Source: Hyperoplus lanceolatus
Lineage: Eukaryota; Chordata; Actinopteri; Uranoscopiformes; Ammodytidae
NCBI GenBank assembly: GCA_026929865.2
Contig: CM049397.1
Location: 30,979,698-31,043,697, forward strand
Length of the DNA: 64,000 nucleotides
Direction of reading: 5' to 3'
This document shows, piece by piece, positions 33,576 to 48,700 of this stretch. The notes below the pieces were generated by a model, which was given only the letters and a program-made list of their open reading frames with translations, did no database searches and was not told the DNA's origin. The translations under genes and the position numbers were made by a program. Position 1 is the first letter of the stretch. Every line of letters starts with the position of its first letter.

Positions 33576-36500
33576 GGCTGCTGCAGCTGTGTGTTCTCAG
33601 TCCCACAACAAGACCTACTGCGGTCATGCAACTGCCATGCATCAAGTCCAGATTACCATGCAACCTGCAAACTGAGACAAAACAGAGGACACGTTAACTC
33701 ACACGTATACAGGTGAAATGCAATGGAGTCCACATGCGGACAGGGGGGGGGGGGCTCGGCAAATGCTCTGTGAATATGTCGCTTATTAACATCCCAACAT
33801 GAAACGCAAATATATATCAACCACCGCAATATAAACAGAAAATGTTTTTACAAATAATCCAGTCAATCAATCCAATCAAAGATTAAAACATGAAATGTCT
33901 TTTCTTGGGAGTCAGATTGTTCCTCTGAATGTCGACAGCAGACATATTACATCACGGTAAGGTCACTGGAAGAACAGCAAATTAATATTAAAAGTATAAA
34001 AAGAGAAAAAAAGAACTTTGCCAATTCTTTACGAGTTCATTTATTTTATGTTCCACTCCACAAAATGCCTTTTTTAGTGGGCGACTCATGCTTTTTTTTC
34101 CCCCACAGGTGTGTATGTGTCTGACATTCATGAACATAGAGGATCCCTGTGTGCACTGGCCCGGTCATCAGCGTCAATGGAAACATTATGAGCAGGGACA
34201 AAAGAGCTATTCTTTATGGACTAAAAAAAAAAATTAAAAAAGTAGCCAAAAGTGGCCTTCACGGGCCACAGAGAGGCCTGCTTTGTTTGGGAGCATCTGG
34301 AGGAGTGAAGATGCAGACAGGGTTGAATCAACCCTCCACTCTTAATATACTCTCTATGACCTCACACTCAATTTACCATCAAGAAGGCGATCACTGGCTC
34401 ACCAAGTGGGACACGAGCCCCCTAGTGGTCTTTAAGAGGACCCTTAAGACAACATAACAGGGTTCAATGTTTCTACTTATGTTTTATTTACCAGAGGTCA
34501 GTATAATGGAAACATGCTAAAGAAGCCATCCTCCAGTTTAGTTTAAAACTATTTCTTCCAGCAAAATAGCAGCTCATTTGCATGTAGTGTTGTAAAGTAC
34601 CAAGAATTCAATGTACCCACTGACCATAGATAAAATAAGCAGATTATAATGGCCGTTTATGGGTCATCAAGTTTTATTTATTTTAAGGTGATAAATCACC
34701 AAACTCCATCAAGTTGATGGACAAAACCTGTATATCTAATTTGAAATAAGCTTGATTTTAAAATAGAAAATAAAAATGATCTAAATGCTGTTGCAACATC
34801 TCCACCTGCTTAAAAATGCCAAACCCACACATGTAGTGCAAACCTACAGGACCCATACTGAAGCTCATGAGTCTGAGAAGTCACTGTGGTCTGGAGTAAA
34901 CGTTGCAGGGCGATCTGCAACTCATCTGCAGCAAATGCAACTCCTTGTTTACAGTGTGCGGTGTGTGCAACCCAAATGCAGCAGCGCAGCAAAGTAATCA
35001 GGCCGCTGTGTCTAAATCCAAACTGATGGTCATCCAGGGGACCCATTATAGATGTGATGGAGAGGACAGAGAACCAGGACACACTGGACCCTTCCAGCAC
35101 ACAAATAGACCCTTAGGAGCTGCTCTCTCTTACATAAAAAAAACAAGCTGGAGAAAGTTAAGTAAAAGTCAATTATTACAATATCCATTCTGATATAACA
35201 GCAGCATTTCTGTAGACTGGACTTTGCTTTTTGCATTTCCTTTCAGCCCTCTAGCAGCTGAAGGTGAAGACAACAGTGTGACACAAACACAAACATATCT
35301 TCAACAAGCCGAAGACATCTAGAGATGAACTTTCAAAATAAAAAAGTGAACCAGGAGACCTGAACTAATATGTGCTAAAACACTGAAAAAATGCATGTGG
35401 TTAGTTCAATGGAATTGTGATGCCCATGGCAAGCTCAAGATTGCCAATATGTGTGCGACAGCCGTCACTACAGCATAAACAAGAAAACCGATCACAATAC
35501 ATAATAAGTGTGCAGAGACTACCAATAAACAATGATGCAACAATAATGCTTCTATAAAAGATAAATGTGTGTGTGGACCTACAAAGCACTGAGAAACATT
35601 TTTGAGATTATAACAGACTAAACATAATCCTGGTTCAACAAAATAAGTGAATAAATGTCATGCGGGTCCCCTGTGTTCACGTGCACGAAGCAAAACTCAA
35701 ACCCCAATATCAAGCTCTTCTTCTCAACTTCATGCAGAATAACATTATGACTGACCAAACATCTCCCAAACGTCCGGTTCCATGAGCGGCCAGAACACAG
35801 ACCTGAGGGAAGGAACGGGAATGCTTCAGATAGCACACGCAGCAAAGAAATTGGAAAAAAAAAAAAGATTCAGCCATGTAGTCACAATAGCCAAAGATAA
35901 TCTACCCAAAACATCACTTAAAAAAACTTAGATTTTGAAAGGTCTAGTCTGCGCTTTTCCCCTTCTTTCTGCCTCACAACAACATGTCATTAAGTCAATA
36001 ATAAACACATTGAATAGCTCACATTCCTACTCTTAATTTACAACTCTGTTGACTTTTTTCTTAGTATTTCTATAAATACCCTCAGAACGACTTGAGCCAT
36101 CAGCCGCCTGTCGCATAATAACTGTGGAACTGGGTGGTCTCACTTTGAAGATACACTTTTTTTTTAAATGCATGAGTTTATACTTTAAAGCATAAATTGA
36201 CATTAATCGTGTTAAATGTATTAACTTTTCTTTGTATCCAGTAGATGTTTAAGCAATTGAATCCAGTCTCAAAACCTTTTTTTTAAGTTTTTAAATGTTG
36301 AGTCCTTTGGGATCACATGAGGTTGACTTTGAATACGAGGTGCAGCCTAATTGTGTTTGATTCATAAAGTCACACCTAAGGCAGACACGCAGCAGCAGCT
36401 ACTTGGTCACATATTTGATTGGTTGTTACACGTTAACCATCATCAAAAAATCCCTCGACACAGTAATCTGCTATTGTAACATTCTCATGCTATTGCAGCT

Positions 36501-36740
36501 TACCTGTATCTCTCATTCTAACTCCCACGCAGGTAGGCAAACGCGACTGAGTGTACAAGCCCCTACGCCCCGACCATGAGCGTTTACCCACAAGCCCCTT
36601 TGAGCGAGAGAGAGGGGGTAAGTTTCACGGCTAAGATTAGACAACTTCCTCAGATGACAGCCAAACGATCTGTGTCCTATAAGAGGACACTGGACCTTAG
36701 GCTGTTTGGGTAGAAGGGACCCCCTCCAATGGGCCTCCAG

Positions 36741-36742
<2 letters not shown>

Positions 36743-36771
<29 letters not shown>
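36743..36771. repeat. (CA)n microsatellite
   Basis: 14 AC units. Confidence 0.9.
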
Positions 36772-38417
36772 AGCCCGATTACTGACCTTCAATTCTGGGC
36801 TGAAAAACCAGCTAATGAGGCAGACAACATGAGCGGGGTGGAAAGACTCTTTCATGGACTGTTACATATTAACTAACGTATTAACACTAAAGCAGCTGGA
36901 GGTCAAGACAAGACAGAAAACACACAATAAAACAAAATCTTTACTAACAGATTTTCAAAATAAAAGACTCCTCAATCATGTGTATCGGGAGATCTTTTGG
37001 GTAGTAGTAATAAAAATATTGAAAAATGTTTTGTGTTCTTGTGTTATAGTAAACGTCTCACGACATATTTTGATATCGGGTTACAGATCATATTACTAAC
37101 CAATGGCATACAGTGAGCATAAAGAATAAGAGCTCAAACTATTTGTCAATGGGTAACAATTTTGAAAATCAAATTAATCGTTTCATTCTTAGTCATTTAA
37201 AATCAACACAAAATCCCAAGACTGTATTACTATGTGGAGTGTTGAAATACTGGGGACAGGAATGTTATTCCACTCCCACTGTTGATGTTCTGTATTCATC
37301 ATAATGGTTTTCTACTGAGATGAATAGAGGCGTCATTCGTCTTAGAAAGAAGTCTGTCCATCAATGCATTCACAGGGTAAACTAAACTATTTATCGTTCC
37401 TGAGACGTCTTAAGACAAACCCAGATCCTTACAAATGTACTTTTCCATTACATTTGAACCAAGACAATATAGAGAACTCACAATGATTCACTGAATAGAA
37501 CAAGTAGCTTGATCTGAATCCAAGTAGGTCTTACAAGCACAAAACAATTAAAATGAAAATAAAAAAGCGCAATGTCAAACCAGCCCAACTTGTTTTGTTT
37601 ACTACTCCTCCTGGTTACATAAATATGACACACGCATGGGAAGCGTTTAGCGTGCTGCGACGTGACACACAGCTGCAGGTGCGTCTCTCCTCTGGTTACT
37701 CACTCACTCACAGCAAGGTGCATGTGGCTATTCAATAGAGAGAGAAAAACGCCTTGAGGGTTTATTGTGAAACGAGAGACTGTACAGGCAAGAAAAAAAT
37801 CAACAGATGCAAACTGACATGTAACCAAACACTCATACATCGTGCTATACATATTCAGATCTTGTAGAAAAGGTAAAGTTAATGCCACATTGTGACAATA
37901 CTACGCTATAAGTGAAAGCCATTCCAATTGTAAGATCCTGCAAAGAAAAGGTGCACTTCTATAAATGGTTCCACTATTACAGCATACAGGTCTACTGTAA
38001 ACGCAGTGAGTCTAGACCCGATTGTTTTCAACACAAAAGTGACCAACTTTAGAAAAACACTTTTGTCATTGACAGGATGTGGTGGTACGACAGTTCACAT
38101 TTTCCACAGTGAAAAAAAGGAAAAGCAGTAAAACTTGTGTCAACAGTAAACAGCACCAAAAGTTATTAGCGGGCTGTAAAGGTTGCAAACCCGCTGCGGT
38201 GAATATTCAAAAGGCTTGTGTTTCCCCTAATAAAAGCTGAGGGTAGAGCTTTTAATGGAAGGAAAAAGCCTGCGGAGAAACCGGGATATTATTATTCCGA
38301 GCATCACGGAGTTAACTGTGTGCAGCGGAATTTTATCTTTCCGTGGATAATCGACAAATCTTATGATCGTACACACAGGCTCTGTATGGATAGAAAAAGA
38401 AACGACAGAATCTGCTT

Positions 38418-38545
38418 CACCGGTCCACTCGCAGACCCGGGTTCAAAACCAGCTCGGGTCGTTCCCCTCTCTACCCCATTTCATCTTAGTCTCTCCAAAA
38501 CTGTCTAATAAAGCAAAAATTCCCAAAAAAGTATCTTGAAGAAGA
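38418..38545 (+). mobile_element. 5'-truncated tRNA-derived SINE
   Basis: Contains a B-box-like CGGGTTCAAAACC and a tail with TCTAATAAAGCAAAAATTCC, then A-rich DNA. The tail matches that of the SINE at 9019-9195. The A box is missing or worn. Confidence 0.65.
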
Positions 38546-38766
38546 ATCTGCTTCACTGCATAATACAGTAGTTTTCCGAGCTACAGGAACAGACAAGTGC
38601 TAATGTGTACATGTGTGGGGGGCATGAGCGTCTGTGGTGATAATTGCAGCAGCAAGCGGTGGCTACTTGTCGTCTCAGCTAGTCATCTGGCCCTCATTAG
38701 GAAAATGCCTTTGAAGCTTTGGAGGAGAAGCTGCTGCAGCGACTACTTGGAGGGAGGGGGGGGGGG

Positions 38767-39045
<279 letters not shown>

Positions 39046-42000
39046 GCCGGGTGGATGAGGAGGCCACGACTTGAGCCACCGTTTGGCAGCGTTGACCCCC
39101 AGCTGGTGTTGTACTGCGGTGTGTTTCTACTTTGATGTCCCATGTGAGTCCTGCTGAGTTCAAACCCCTAAAGAGCCCGTCTGAAAGCCTCTCAATTATC
39201 CCAGTAAGGAGAGGGGGGACTACAGGAATGAGAAGGGATTTTTCTTGTACGCCTATTTCTAAAAAACATCAAAGATGAAGAAGGAAAACACGTCCAGCTA
39301 TATCCAAGAACCTATAACTTAAGACTTCCCTTACATCAAGGAGATGAGGAAGCAAAACAAAACCATAACCAATGTTGATGCAACTAATACAAATTTTAAT
39401 TTAATTTAATTTAATTTAAAGACAAAACACAACAAGATTATGACTCTACAGCAATGTAAGTAGCTCTATAGATGCTAGCGTCACCATGCTAACATTCTCA
39501 CAACAAAAACGGTAACAAATGATGTTTACCATGGCCACCATCTTTGCTGAAACAAGGCTGCATAATATTCACATTCACTAAGTCGCAATTTCTATTTTGT
39601 TTGCAACAAATTGTACCCATTTTAAGTTGTGCCACTGATGGTCATTGAAGTCTGTAGATAAAGTTGGGTGCTGGGAATTACAAAAATGCAATAAATGCTA
39701 TTATACAAACATAAACAAACATACAGTGGACATTGCCGTTAGCCTCTTGCTTTGTGAACCCAGGAGAGCAGAGCACATTTCTAGAAAGGTGCCTTTAATT
39801 TCTGTGCATCTATTTGAGGAATGCACTTTATCACTTTATCTGGTTCGGGCATTTATCTCGACAGCTGTTCTCCAGAGGCTCACTGTCCGGCTCTCAGGAA
39901 TTTTTGGTGTAAAAAACAAAACACAAAATCTGCACGATTAACAGGATGACCCCCCCCCCCCCCCTCCCTCCATTTTCCTTCATGTTCAACAAAGTTTGAA
40001 CAACTTGAACTTCGAAAAGGGGACAGTAAAAATAATAAAAAAAACAACATCATAGGTATCCCGTATTGCTAAAATTCCAGAGAAGCTTTGCACAAGTTCT
40101 TTGAAAATGGTTGTTATGATTACCCTGAGATATGATTTATTAATGGAGGATGACAGTCCTCTGGAGACCGGTTTGATAAAAGGCTGGAGCTCCACCTACG
40201 ATTTACTGCTCTGACATTTTTTACGTTTTTTGTTCCGTTTTGTTTTTGCCTGAAGCAAAATTGTCGACCAAAATTTCACTTTACATGCTACGACTTAAAA
40301 CTTTTGCAAAATTCCTCCATCTTTTATTGGTTCAATTATTAGATGTGGCATTTGGCTTGTTTGAGGTAATAACACATCATTTGTTTGAGAAGAACAAAAA
40401 CAGTTGCAATTTATTCTGTACCAATAATAACCACTGTTGGATTCCACAGTGATTCACTTCTCCCAAAACATCCCTAAAATGTATCATTGACTACAGGTTT
40501 GCGTTTAAGAAAGGCTTTTTTATTGGGGTAATTCTAAAACCTCAGGCATCCACAGATTGCTTTCAACTTTCTAACTCTGTTCTTCAAATACACAAGTACA
40601 AAAATACCCAGAGAACCTTAGCCTTTGTCCCAGGGACCGTGGGGTTCATCATTAATCGCCTGTTCACCTGACTGCAGCCTGATATAACTGCCCTGAGCAC
40701 TGATTTAAGACTTAACCCACTCTGTTCAGAACACACAACTCTGCCTAAAACCCCAGTGATTCCTTCTGTTGACAACAGCGCTCCCTAGGGGAAAAGATGG
40801 GTATAGGAACTGCAGAGAGCATGTGGCCCTGAAGTAAAAAATGTCAAACTGCATTGGTTGAAAAGTGTTTAAAACAAACCATGTTATGTATTGTTTTCCC
40901 AATGCATATTCAGAAGCTTTACTCTCCTAATAGAATAGAATAAATTGTAAAATGCTCCAACTTGTCTCAAAGCGGCAGGTCAATAGGTCAAAGAAATAAT
41001 CAACATATTTGAAAAGCTGTTTGGGCATGATTGTCAATACAAAGCATTTTTCAAATAGTTAATTAGTTTTCGGTCGATGAGAATTTCTTTCATCTTATGT
41101 CCAAATTGTCTAGACCTTTCTTCTCTTCCACGTTATCTACAGCATATCTCCTGTATCATTTCCCTTCAAAGAGCCAGGAAGCTTAAAGAGAAGAGACCAA
41201 ACAAAAAGTGTAATTTTAGAATCGTCTCTGACCAAGACTGCTATCCAAAAAAAAACATCCTCAGGGGATTAAACCGTCATATTATCTGTTCGGCCTCCTT
41301 CTATCATCCACCTCTTCTTCAGTTACTTGTTCAGTCTGGTTCAGAACACTTTGAAGATTCCTCTCTCTCCCTCTCTTTCTTTATCTCCCCCCCTCTCTCT
41401 CTCTCTCTCTGTCTTTATCTTCCCTTTCTCCTCCCCCACTCGCCCTCCTCTGTCCGGGCTGCACTTGACCAAGGGCAGGCTGGAGCCACCTATTTGTTTA
41501 GCTCTTGAGTGGAGTCAGTTAGGCGGAGAAGGGGAGCTATGGACTGGTGAACACTACCCAGCCTCCCACTGCTTTATACAGAGTGAGTGAGTGAGGGCTC
41601 CTAAATGGGGCACCATCCAAACCACACACAAAAAAATTCCCTCCAGTTGGTCTTGTTGCTTGCCTCTGAATATTTTGGAAAAATTGTAAGTCTTTTGGTC
41701 CGGACCACATTTATAAATACAAACTGAACAGTGATACTCGGTTCAAAAATGCATCTTTTATGCAAAAGGTCAGAATTATAGAAACACTCATTGGCAAGTC
41801 TACCTTTAAATAAAATGCCTGTTGCAGATGTGTAAAAAAAAGTATATGTTTCAGCATTAAGAATAATAATTAGTAGTACACCTCTCAGGTAATGTAGAGC
41901 ATCACAACACTAAAATTGACTATGACCAAACAACATAATATTGACATTGACCATATGACCCAGCAGCACTAATTGCAGGTTCTTTCACTTCAAATCTGTG

Positions 42001-42895
42001 AAGCAGACATGGCTTGCATGCGTCTCAAAAACAGATGTAAACTCCACAACATGAGGAGCAAAGGAATTTAATAAAAGAAACCGCAGCCAGTTCCTGCACG
42101 ACAGTGTAACCAAGAGCATGGAAGGAAAACATCCTGTACAGTGTGGACACGATCCACCACAAGAACCACACCAAATCCAACTTCTTTATGAGTACAGCTC
42201 TAAGTGTCAGAGCCCTATCAATCCACATTCAACTAAGAGGCAAAGTTTACTATTAGGAGTTATGAAACAAGGGTTAAAAACTAAATGACTGTGGTGTTCG
42301 TCCATAGCCTAATGGTTAAATAAACAATAGGTTATTACTCATAACATCACATTATACCAACACTCAGAATTATACTTGTGTACGAGCAGCACTTCCCACC
42401 ACTGAATCTCTCCCATGTTTCCAGTCTTCATCTTCACCGATAAATACTGTCGTTTTGCAGTAATTTAAAGTTGATTGACTAATGACAATAACAAAAACTT
42501 GAAAAAGAAAATAGAAAAAAAAGACAATGTTGCCACTACACCTCTTATTATAACCACTTAACAAAGACTCCAAAACATCAGCAGCAGCTCCATATGAAGT
42601 CTGCGGAGGCCGAGGTCACTCCCAGAGCTTTCACTGCTGTTGTCAGCTCTCTAAAGAGGCATTCACATTGTGTGTGTGTGTGTGTATTCCGCGTCTTAAG
42701 TGCTCCCATGTTTGCTTTTGTGCCCACTGAGCCCACTCTGCTGACCTTTAGCGGGTCGGGCCAATCAGATCCCTTCTCCTCTGACAGCAGACACACAATG
42801 AACAACAAGCTAATTAAAGTGATGACTGCATGAAGAAGGGAACACTGGACTCAGGCTTCAACGCTGACAAACTCGATTTTAGTTTAAGTGTAGAT

Positions 42896-43068
42896 TTAGA
42901 AGGTGCACTAATACTATATAACTGTGGGTGTGTCCGAGAAGTGAACTTTTTCGAAGGTGTATTCTCATAACTTAATAAACAAGCTTCCCTCATAGGGGAA
43001 ATGGAACACTGCTTGAAGTTAGAAAAGTACCTGGAAAGTTTGTTTAGTTTACAAACACATTCGATTTG
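42896..43068. mobile_element. partial AAAGGTGCA MITE
   Basis: Starts AGAAGGTGCACTAATAC and shares 'ttctcataactt', 'ttccctcatagg' and 'gaacactg...ttagaaaag' order with the copy at 50676-50998. The right half is absent. Confidence 0.5.
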
Positions 43069-43156
43069 AATCAATAAGGAAGCCATTTATTATTCATTAT
43101 GGATGAATAACAAATCAATAAGGAAGCCATTTATTATTCATTATGGATGAATAACT
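43069..43156. repeat. 44-bp direct tandem duplication
   Basis: Two identical adjacent units beginning AATCAATAAGGAAGCC and ending GGATGAATAAC. Perfect identity points to a recent duplication or to assembly. Confidence 0.9.
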
Positions 43157-45366
43157 TAGGGAGCAGGGGTGAGATTCAATAAATGATTCTCACTCCTTTT
43201 CGAACATGTAAAGCAGGTGTTGGACCGTTTTTAATGTCTATCTATAATTTTATATATTTTATTTCTTGTTCAGAACAAATAAAATCCCCAAAACAAAACA
43301 AAACGACAGGTCCATTCATAAAACAAAAAGGGAATTAACAACTGATTTCTGCTCTTAAAGTATTTTCTGTTAGATTGATCCTATCTGATGCCGGTCAAAC
43401 ACAAAACCATGTCAGGAATGTTTGTGGAGCCAGACAAACCTCGTCTGTCATTATTAGCCTTTTTTTTTTTTTCACTTGAGCTTGTGAACCAATGCTAATG
43501 GTTCATCACGGTTCACACTGCGTTGGATTACTGCTCGGGGTGGGGAGGTGGAGTGATGGTGGCTGTTATCATAAAGAGTATCCCAAACAAATAATGAATT
43601 TTTTCAAATTATTGAATTTTAAGAAATAGGACTCAATGATGTACATAATAAAATAAACATAAAATGATTATTGTTTGCCCTACTTGATAGAAAAATTACA
43701 AAGTATTCCTCTTGTAATAGGATGCTCATAAGACAATCTGACAATCACATGACAGATCTGGGATCAGTTTGAATAGAGAATCAGGCTTCTGCCCACAGTC
43801 CCAGCTGTGCCACGGTCCAGGTCCTGGGAACAAAAGAACGGCTTTCAACCACACCATGAGCATCAAAAAGATAAGATGCATTTATTTTTTTTTTTCCACT
43901 GAACATTTTATCTGAAGGAAACAGCTTGGCTTCTGACAGCAGTTAGTCTTCTTAATTGATTATCAACTGTCACTAACTGTAGACTGGTGATTGAGGATCT
44001 ATCGCATATGTGAGAAGGTCATCAGATTAACCCAACACCTAAAGCATTAAATCAATACTAAAATCACTTCCTGGTTTTTTTTTCTTGAGTGTGTGAGCTA
44101 CAAAGAGCTGGCTACCAACAAGATGTCAAGTATTAGAACCACAGATCTATTATGGATCTATTTTTTCTCATGTGATTTGTTCACAATAATGACAATAATT
44201 CAATTTAAGCTCAGGTCATGGAAGCATTTAAGTCAAATCAATTATTTGAAATATCAATGATCAGTGAACTTTGACACATAAATGTGTGTTGTTTTACCGA
44301 TATCAAGCCGTCTTGACAAAACTGACCTGAGGGAAGAGGCTACAAGTCCCAAACTGAGGACCCTAACACAGCTCATTAGCAGTCTAACTATCCTCCATGA
44401 TAGGTTAAACTGCTCCACAAAAGAAGGAATGGTTTGCAGATAGTTACATGAATACTTTGAGTCTTTTGACTTAACAGTGTGAACTAATTGTCCCGTTAAC
44501 AAATTTTCTAAATCTGAGGTTTCAACACCAACCTAGTTTGGGCCGGACTTTCGCACTTTCCCCGTTTGTTCTCAAATTTACATGTGTGAAACCTCCCCCA
44601 GACCAAAAAGTCGAACAAAAATAATTTGTCTCGGCCCCTTCAAATTTGTTGGGATGGTTCAGGATGGTTTGGACCAGTTACAGGACGTTCTGACTGACTA
44701 TCAACAATCACATGCAAAACCAAACCTAAGGGGAGCTAAGCTATACAACGTAACAAGAACAAACATTTTGAAAAGGCCCAGGGAGCTTTCTTTTCGCTCT
44801 TCAGTGACTATTGAATTAATGGAAATCCTGAGAACAAAATTGCCGGTCGAAGTAGACGGTCCTACAACACTGAGAAAGCCCTATTGTGACTGGGGGTTCT
44901 TATCCTTTCATTATCATGTAATCACTGTATCTGCCTACTGTTGCTTTATCATGGCCCTTTCTCTAAACCTCAGGGGATCAAAACAGCATGTTTAAAATGT
45001 AATGGAAAATATATTCAGGTCCATCTGTTGGGCACCTCGTCCCCAGCTGGCCCTGACGCGGGCTGGCCTTTGTGATCCCCTCTCCCCCCCTGAGCATCAT
45101 AGAAACATGGTGGTGAGATCAGTGGTTAGGCCTGATTAACTGGCGTCAATGTCATTTGTCATCATGGATATCTAGCATGCTAATCGGGGGACTAACCGTG
45201 ATCCCTGTTGCACTGGGACGATAAAGTAACCAACCAAACAGCAGCAATTTGGATTTTGTGTTATTCAGTGCAGATAAAGTCACCTTATCCATCAGATCGC
45301 AGCGCAAAGGACATTTTTGCAACACACCTAAACAATGAAAGGCCAAGTAAGGTGGCTGAAGCTCCT

Positions 45367-45724
45367 AAAATGTATAGTCAGCGATCCTGGAGAATGCTTG
45401 TTGTCAAAAATTTTCAAAATCAGTGAATATCTCCTCCAATCTGCTACATGTGCGTACTGTGTGTGTGCGCGCTGAAAAAGAAATCCAGTGTAAATACACA
45501 CGGCATATGCTTGGTTAACTGGTATGTAAACAAAGGGGTTAAATTGAATAAGGGGGGGGTCCACCGTAGCTGGCAATATGCCCGTTTACAGAGCCTAGGC
45601 TTTGTTTTAACAACAGATCTTTTATCAGTGTACACACAGTATGGACAAAGAGGATTGTGAGGAAATATTTTGACAAAGTGATTTTGACAACAAGCATTCT
45701 CCAAAATCGCTGACTCTACCTTTA
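45367..45724. mobile_element. fold-back MITE, copy C
   Basis: Left 'agtcagcgatcctggagaat' pairs with right 'attctccaaaatcgctgact'. The inner parts match 12542-12894 (both have 'tcagtgaatatctcctc'). Confidence 0.7.
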
Positions 45725-48700
45725 GATCACTATTTTCTCATCTCTAAAGCTTTGCAATGAGATGAAGCACTTGTGTTTTTCAAGAGGCAGCGACTGAAGG
45801 ATGGACTCGAGAAAGAAAAGAAAGAAAGACGAGAGAGGAAGGAAGTGAGGGAGGTAGGGAGTGAGGACTAATCCCATTAGGGAGGAAACTAAATGATTTG
45901 TTCCACAGAGAAAGGGGAAGATACAGTGTGTGACAGCAGCAGCCATGAGGCACAAAACCTCATCCCAAAAAAGGGAAAGGCCCCCTCACTCTTCTCCTTC
46001 TCTCTCCCTGTTAGCAGCCCAGAGACCCTCTTTGACAGCTCTTAACGCTGGTCCAAATGGCACTTTAGGCCCAAATTTGAAAGTAATTTATTCCCACAGG
46101 ACAGGGGTGAAGCAATGAGGAAATATTCAGCCACCAAACCATGACCCACAGACGATAAATAAAACCTCTTTAAACTAAAAGAAGATGCTTTCAAAAGCAG
46201 ATAGAATGTCTTCTTTTGAAACAAAGATTCACATATAACATGATTAAGAGGAAGACAGAAAAAAAAAAAGATTATTCTTTTTGGTTATGTTGTCTTCAAG
46301 CTTTCGGTACGCGATAGCCTTCGATATTATCCCTACTACTGCTAGAACATTTTTACAAGAAAAAGCAAGACCAAGACCATTACAAACACATGGACAACTC
46401 CTCACACTCAATCTCTGAGGTGTTTCCAGACACTTTGATAGTTTCCATTCTCCAAGAACCACAACAAAAGAGAGGCCATGCGTCTTCATACAGTAAAACT
46501 CAAGAGCTTTAGGAAGTCGTTGAAACAGCAAATGGGTGTTTGGGGCTCAGACAGAGAGAGAGAGCGAGAGAGAGAGAGAGAGAGAAAAGGCCCAACTGCA
46601 CTAGGTGAAGAAAGACTACAGAAAGGGAATTCAAACTAAAAACGTTGACCTACATCATGTGCCACCACTTTATATAATGAAAAAATGAAAAGTCAAGGTT
46701 TCCTAAGATGTTTATAGCAGATGTCCTACAATTTTTTTTTTTTGCAATTAATGACATTAATCATTAAAAGATCTCCAATTATACTACTTTTCTGGTCTTC
46801 ATTTCTTGTTAAAAACTGCTATAGAGCAACCTGACACGAATCACATCACAAAAAACCATGTAGATTTTCGGGACACTCTTTCCTCTCATCTGAGCGAGCA
46901 CAGCAGTCTGCTCCACACCTCGGCTTTGTGCGGGAAAATTCTGAACCGATTTGAACACGTGATTTCTTGACCGGCTGCCCTAGTGTTTAGCGATCTGCAC
47001 AGCCACCCCAGACGGTCAGCAGGGAATAAGTCTAAATGCATGTACGTCATTATTTGATGAGCTAGTATGGTTAAACATAACTATAAATCATTATAATAAC
47101 GTTTATAGGTCATAAATGTCAAAAAGTATCATAGGTCCTCTTTAAACTTAAGGGAAAAACATGCAGTTGCTTTATTTGACGTTGCAAAAGCCATTCGAAA
47201 TGAGAGGGTATTGTTTGGGACGCCATCTACAAACTATCTGATCACAAGATGACAGGATTGGCGACATTTAGGCGAGAAAAATGAAATCTTTAAGTTAACC
47301 ACAAGAAGGAAGATCGCTCAACTTCAGTAGTTGAGAGATTTTGGCAAAAAGAAAAAGAGAAAAGCATGCACTGCAAACTGTCAGCTAAGACGGGCAACAG
47401 CAAAAGCCTGTTGTATCATGTCTAACCATATGAGCCGTTAGAACAGGCAGACAGGAGGAAATGGCAGTCCCAAACCAGTGTTGTAATTGGAGCACCAAGC
47501 ACCAGGCCAGTCAGTGACCAGCAGAAATGTTAGGATTATATTGGATCAGCATTGGTTTAAACAACTATTCACTTTCACTCAGGAGCAACAATAACATTTT
47601 GAACCTGAGTGAGGGAAAGATGTGACTTTAAGCGTGCTAACTTAAGCTAATATGAATACTTTGGCCGTACCATGCCCAGATATACCATAAGGGATTACCA
47701 ATCTGTCTAGACTATTTACATATTTGTACTAAATAAATAGTCATTCCAGTATCACTACAAAGAGTGTGGTGTTTGACTAAGTGAAAGTTCCCAGCAGTCA
47801 GTAGAGGAAGCTGCGTTAACCGTGGGACTAACTAATGACTTCCGTGTCATCCCTTTCATTATTTTGGCCTCTGCTGGCGGTCACAGGGTCATAGGCTACC
47901 AAAACAGTAGCATGCCTTCATCAGGAGAGTGCTACACATGGGAGGGGGCAGGGGTGGGGGGGGGGGGGGGCTCACAGTGGGAGTTATCCCGCTCGACAAT
48001 AGCAGTGACATTCCACTGGAAACACTGAGGCATTATGGCCGCCCTCTGTTTTGGTGGAAGTGGGGATCCTCCCGGGCAAACAAAGGGGATTTATTCCCAT
48101 GGTATTCTGTGAATTTTTCAGTGTCACCTTTGGGAAATTATTCAGGAGGACAGCGAAAACACAGAATTACTCAGCTTTAAAAAAAAATTATAATAATCGC
48201 TCATAAAGTCATGTGTTAGCAAGAAAAATTATTCCGAGCTTGTATGGAGAGGTCAAAAAACGAGAGCGCCAAATTCCCACACAATAATAACTAAATGTTT
48301 TAAAATTTAACGTTTTGTTCCTTAAATTTTCTTTCAAGGCGGAAACATTGTTTTTTCAAGTACTGGTCAATTTTGAGATTTTTGGCTATTTTGCTTCCAT
48401 TACAAGTCTCCTTGTCTTGTATAAATAGTAAGGTCCAAAATGAACATTTAGGTGTTTATTTTACTAAACGGGCTGTGTGTGTCTGTATATAATTGACCTA
48501 TGCAACCATAAAGCAATTTTCTAACCCTTTAGATAATTGCAGTTTTTTTTTTCAATACTCTGAACTTAAAAATCTTAACTTATAAATCACTTAAATCAAC
48601 TAAACTACATATACAGTATGTTTATTCAAACATTTCTCAAACCGCTAACTGTTATACAAAAAATAACAAAGTAAGTAACCAAAAGGCAAAGTATAACAAA

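Noticed and set aside
44582..44995. A 137-codon + strand frame, the longest nonrepetitive one in kank1 intron 1
   Set aside because: I recognise no domain and see no splice context or promoter; one frame of this length is expected by chance in 26 kb.
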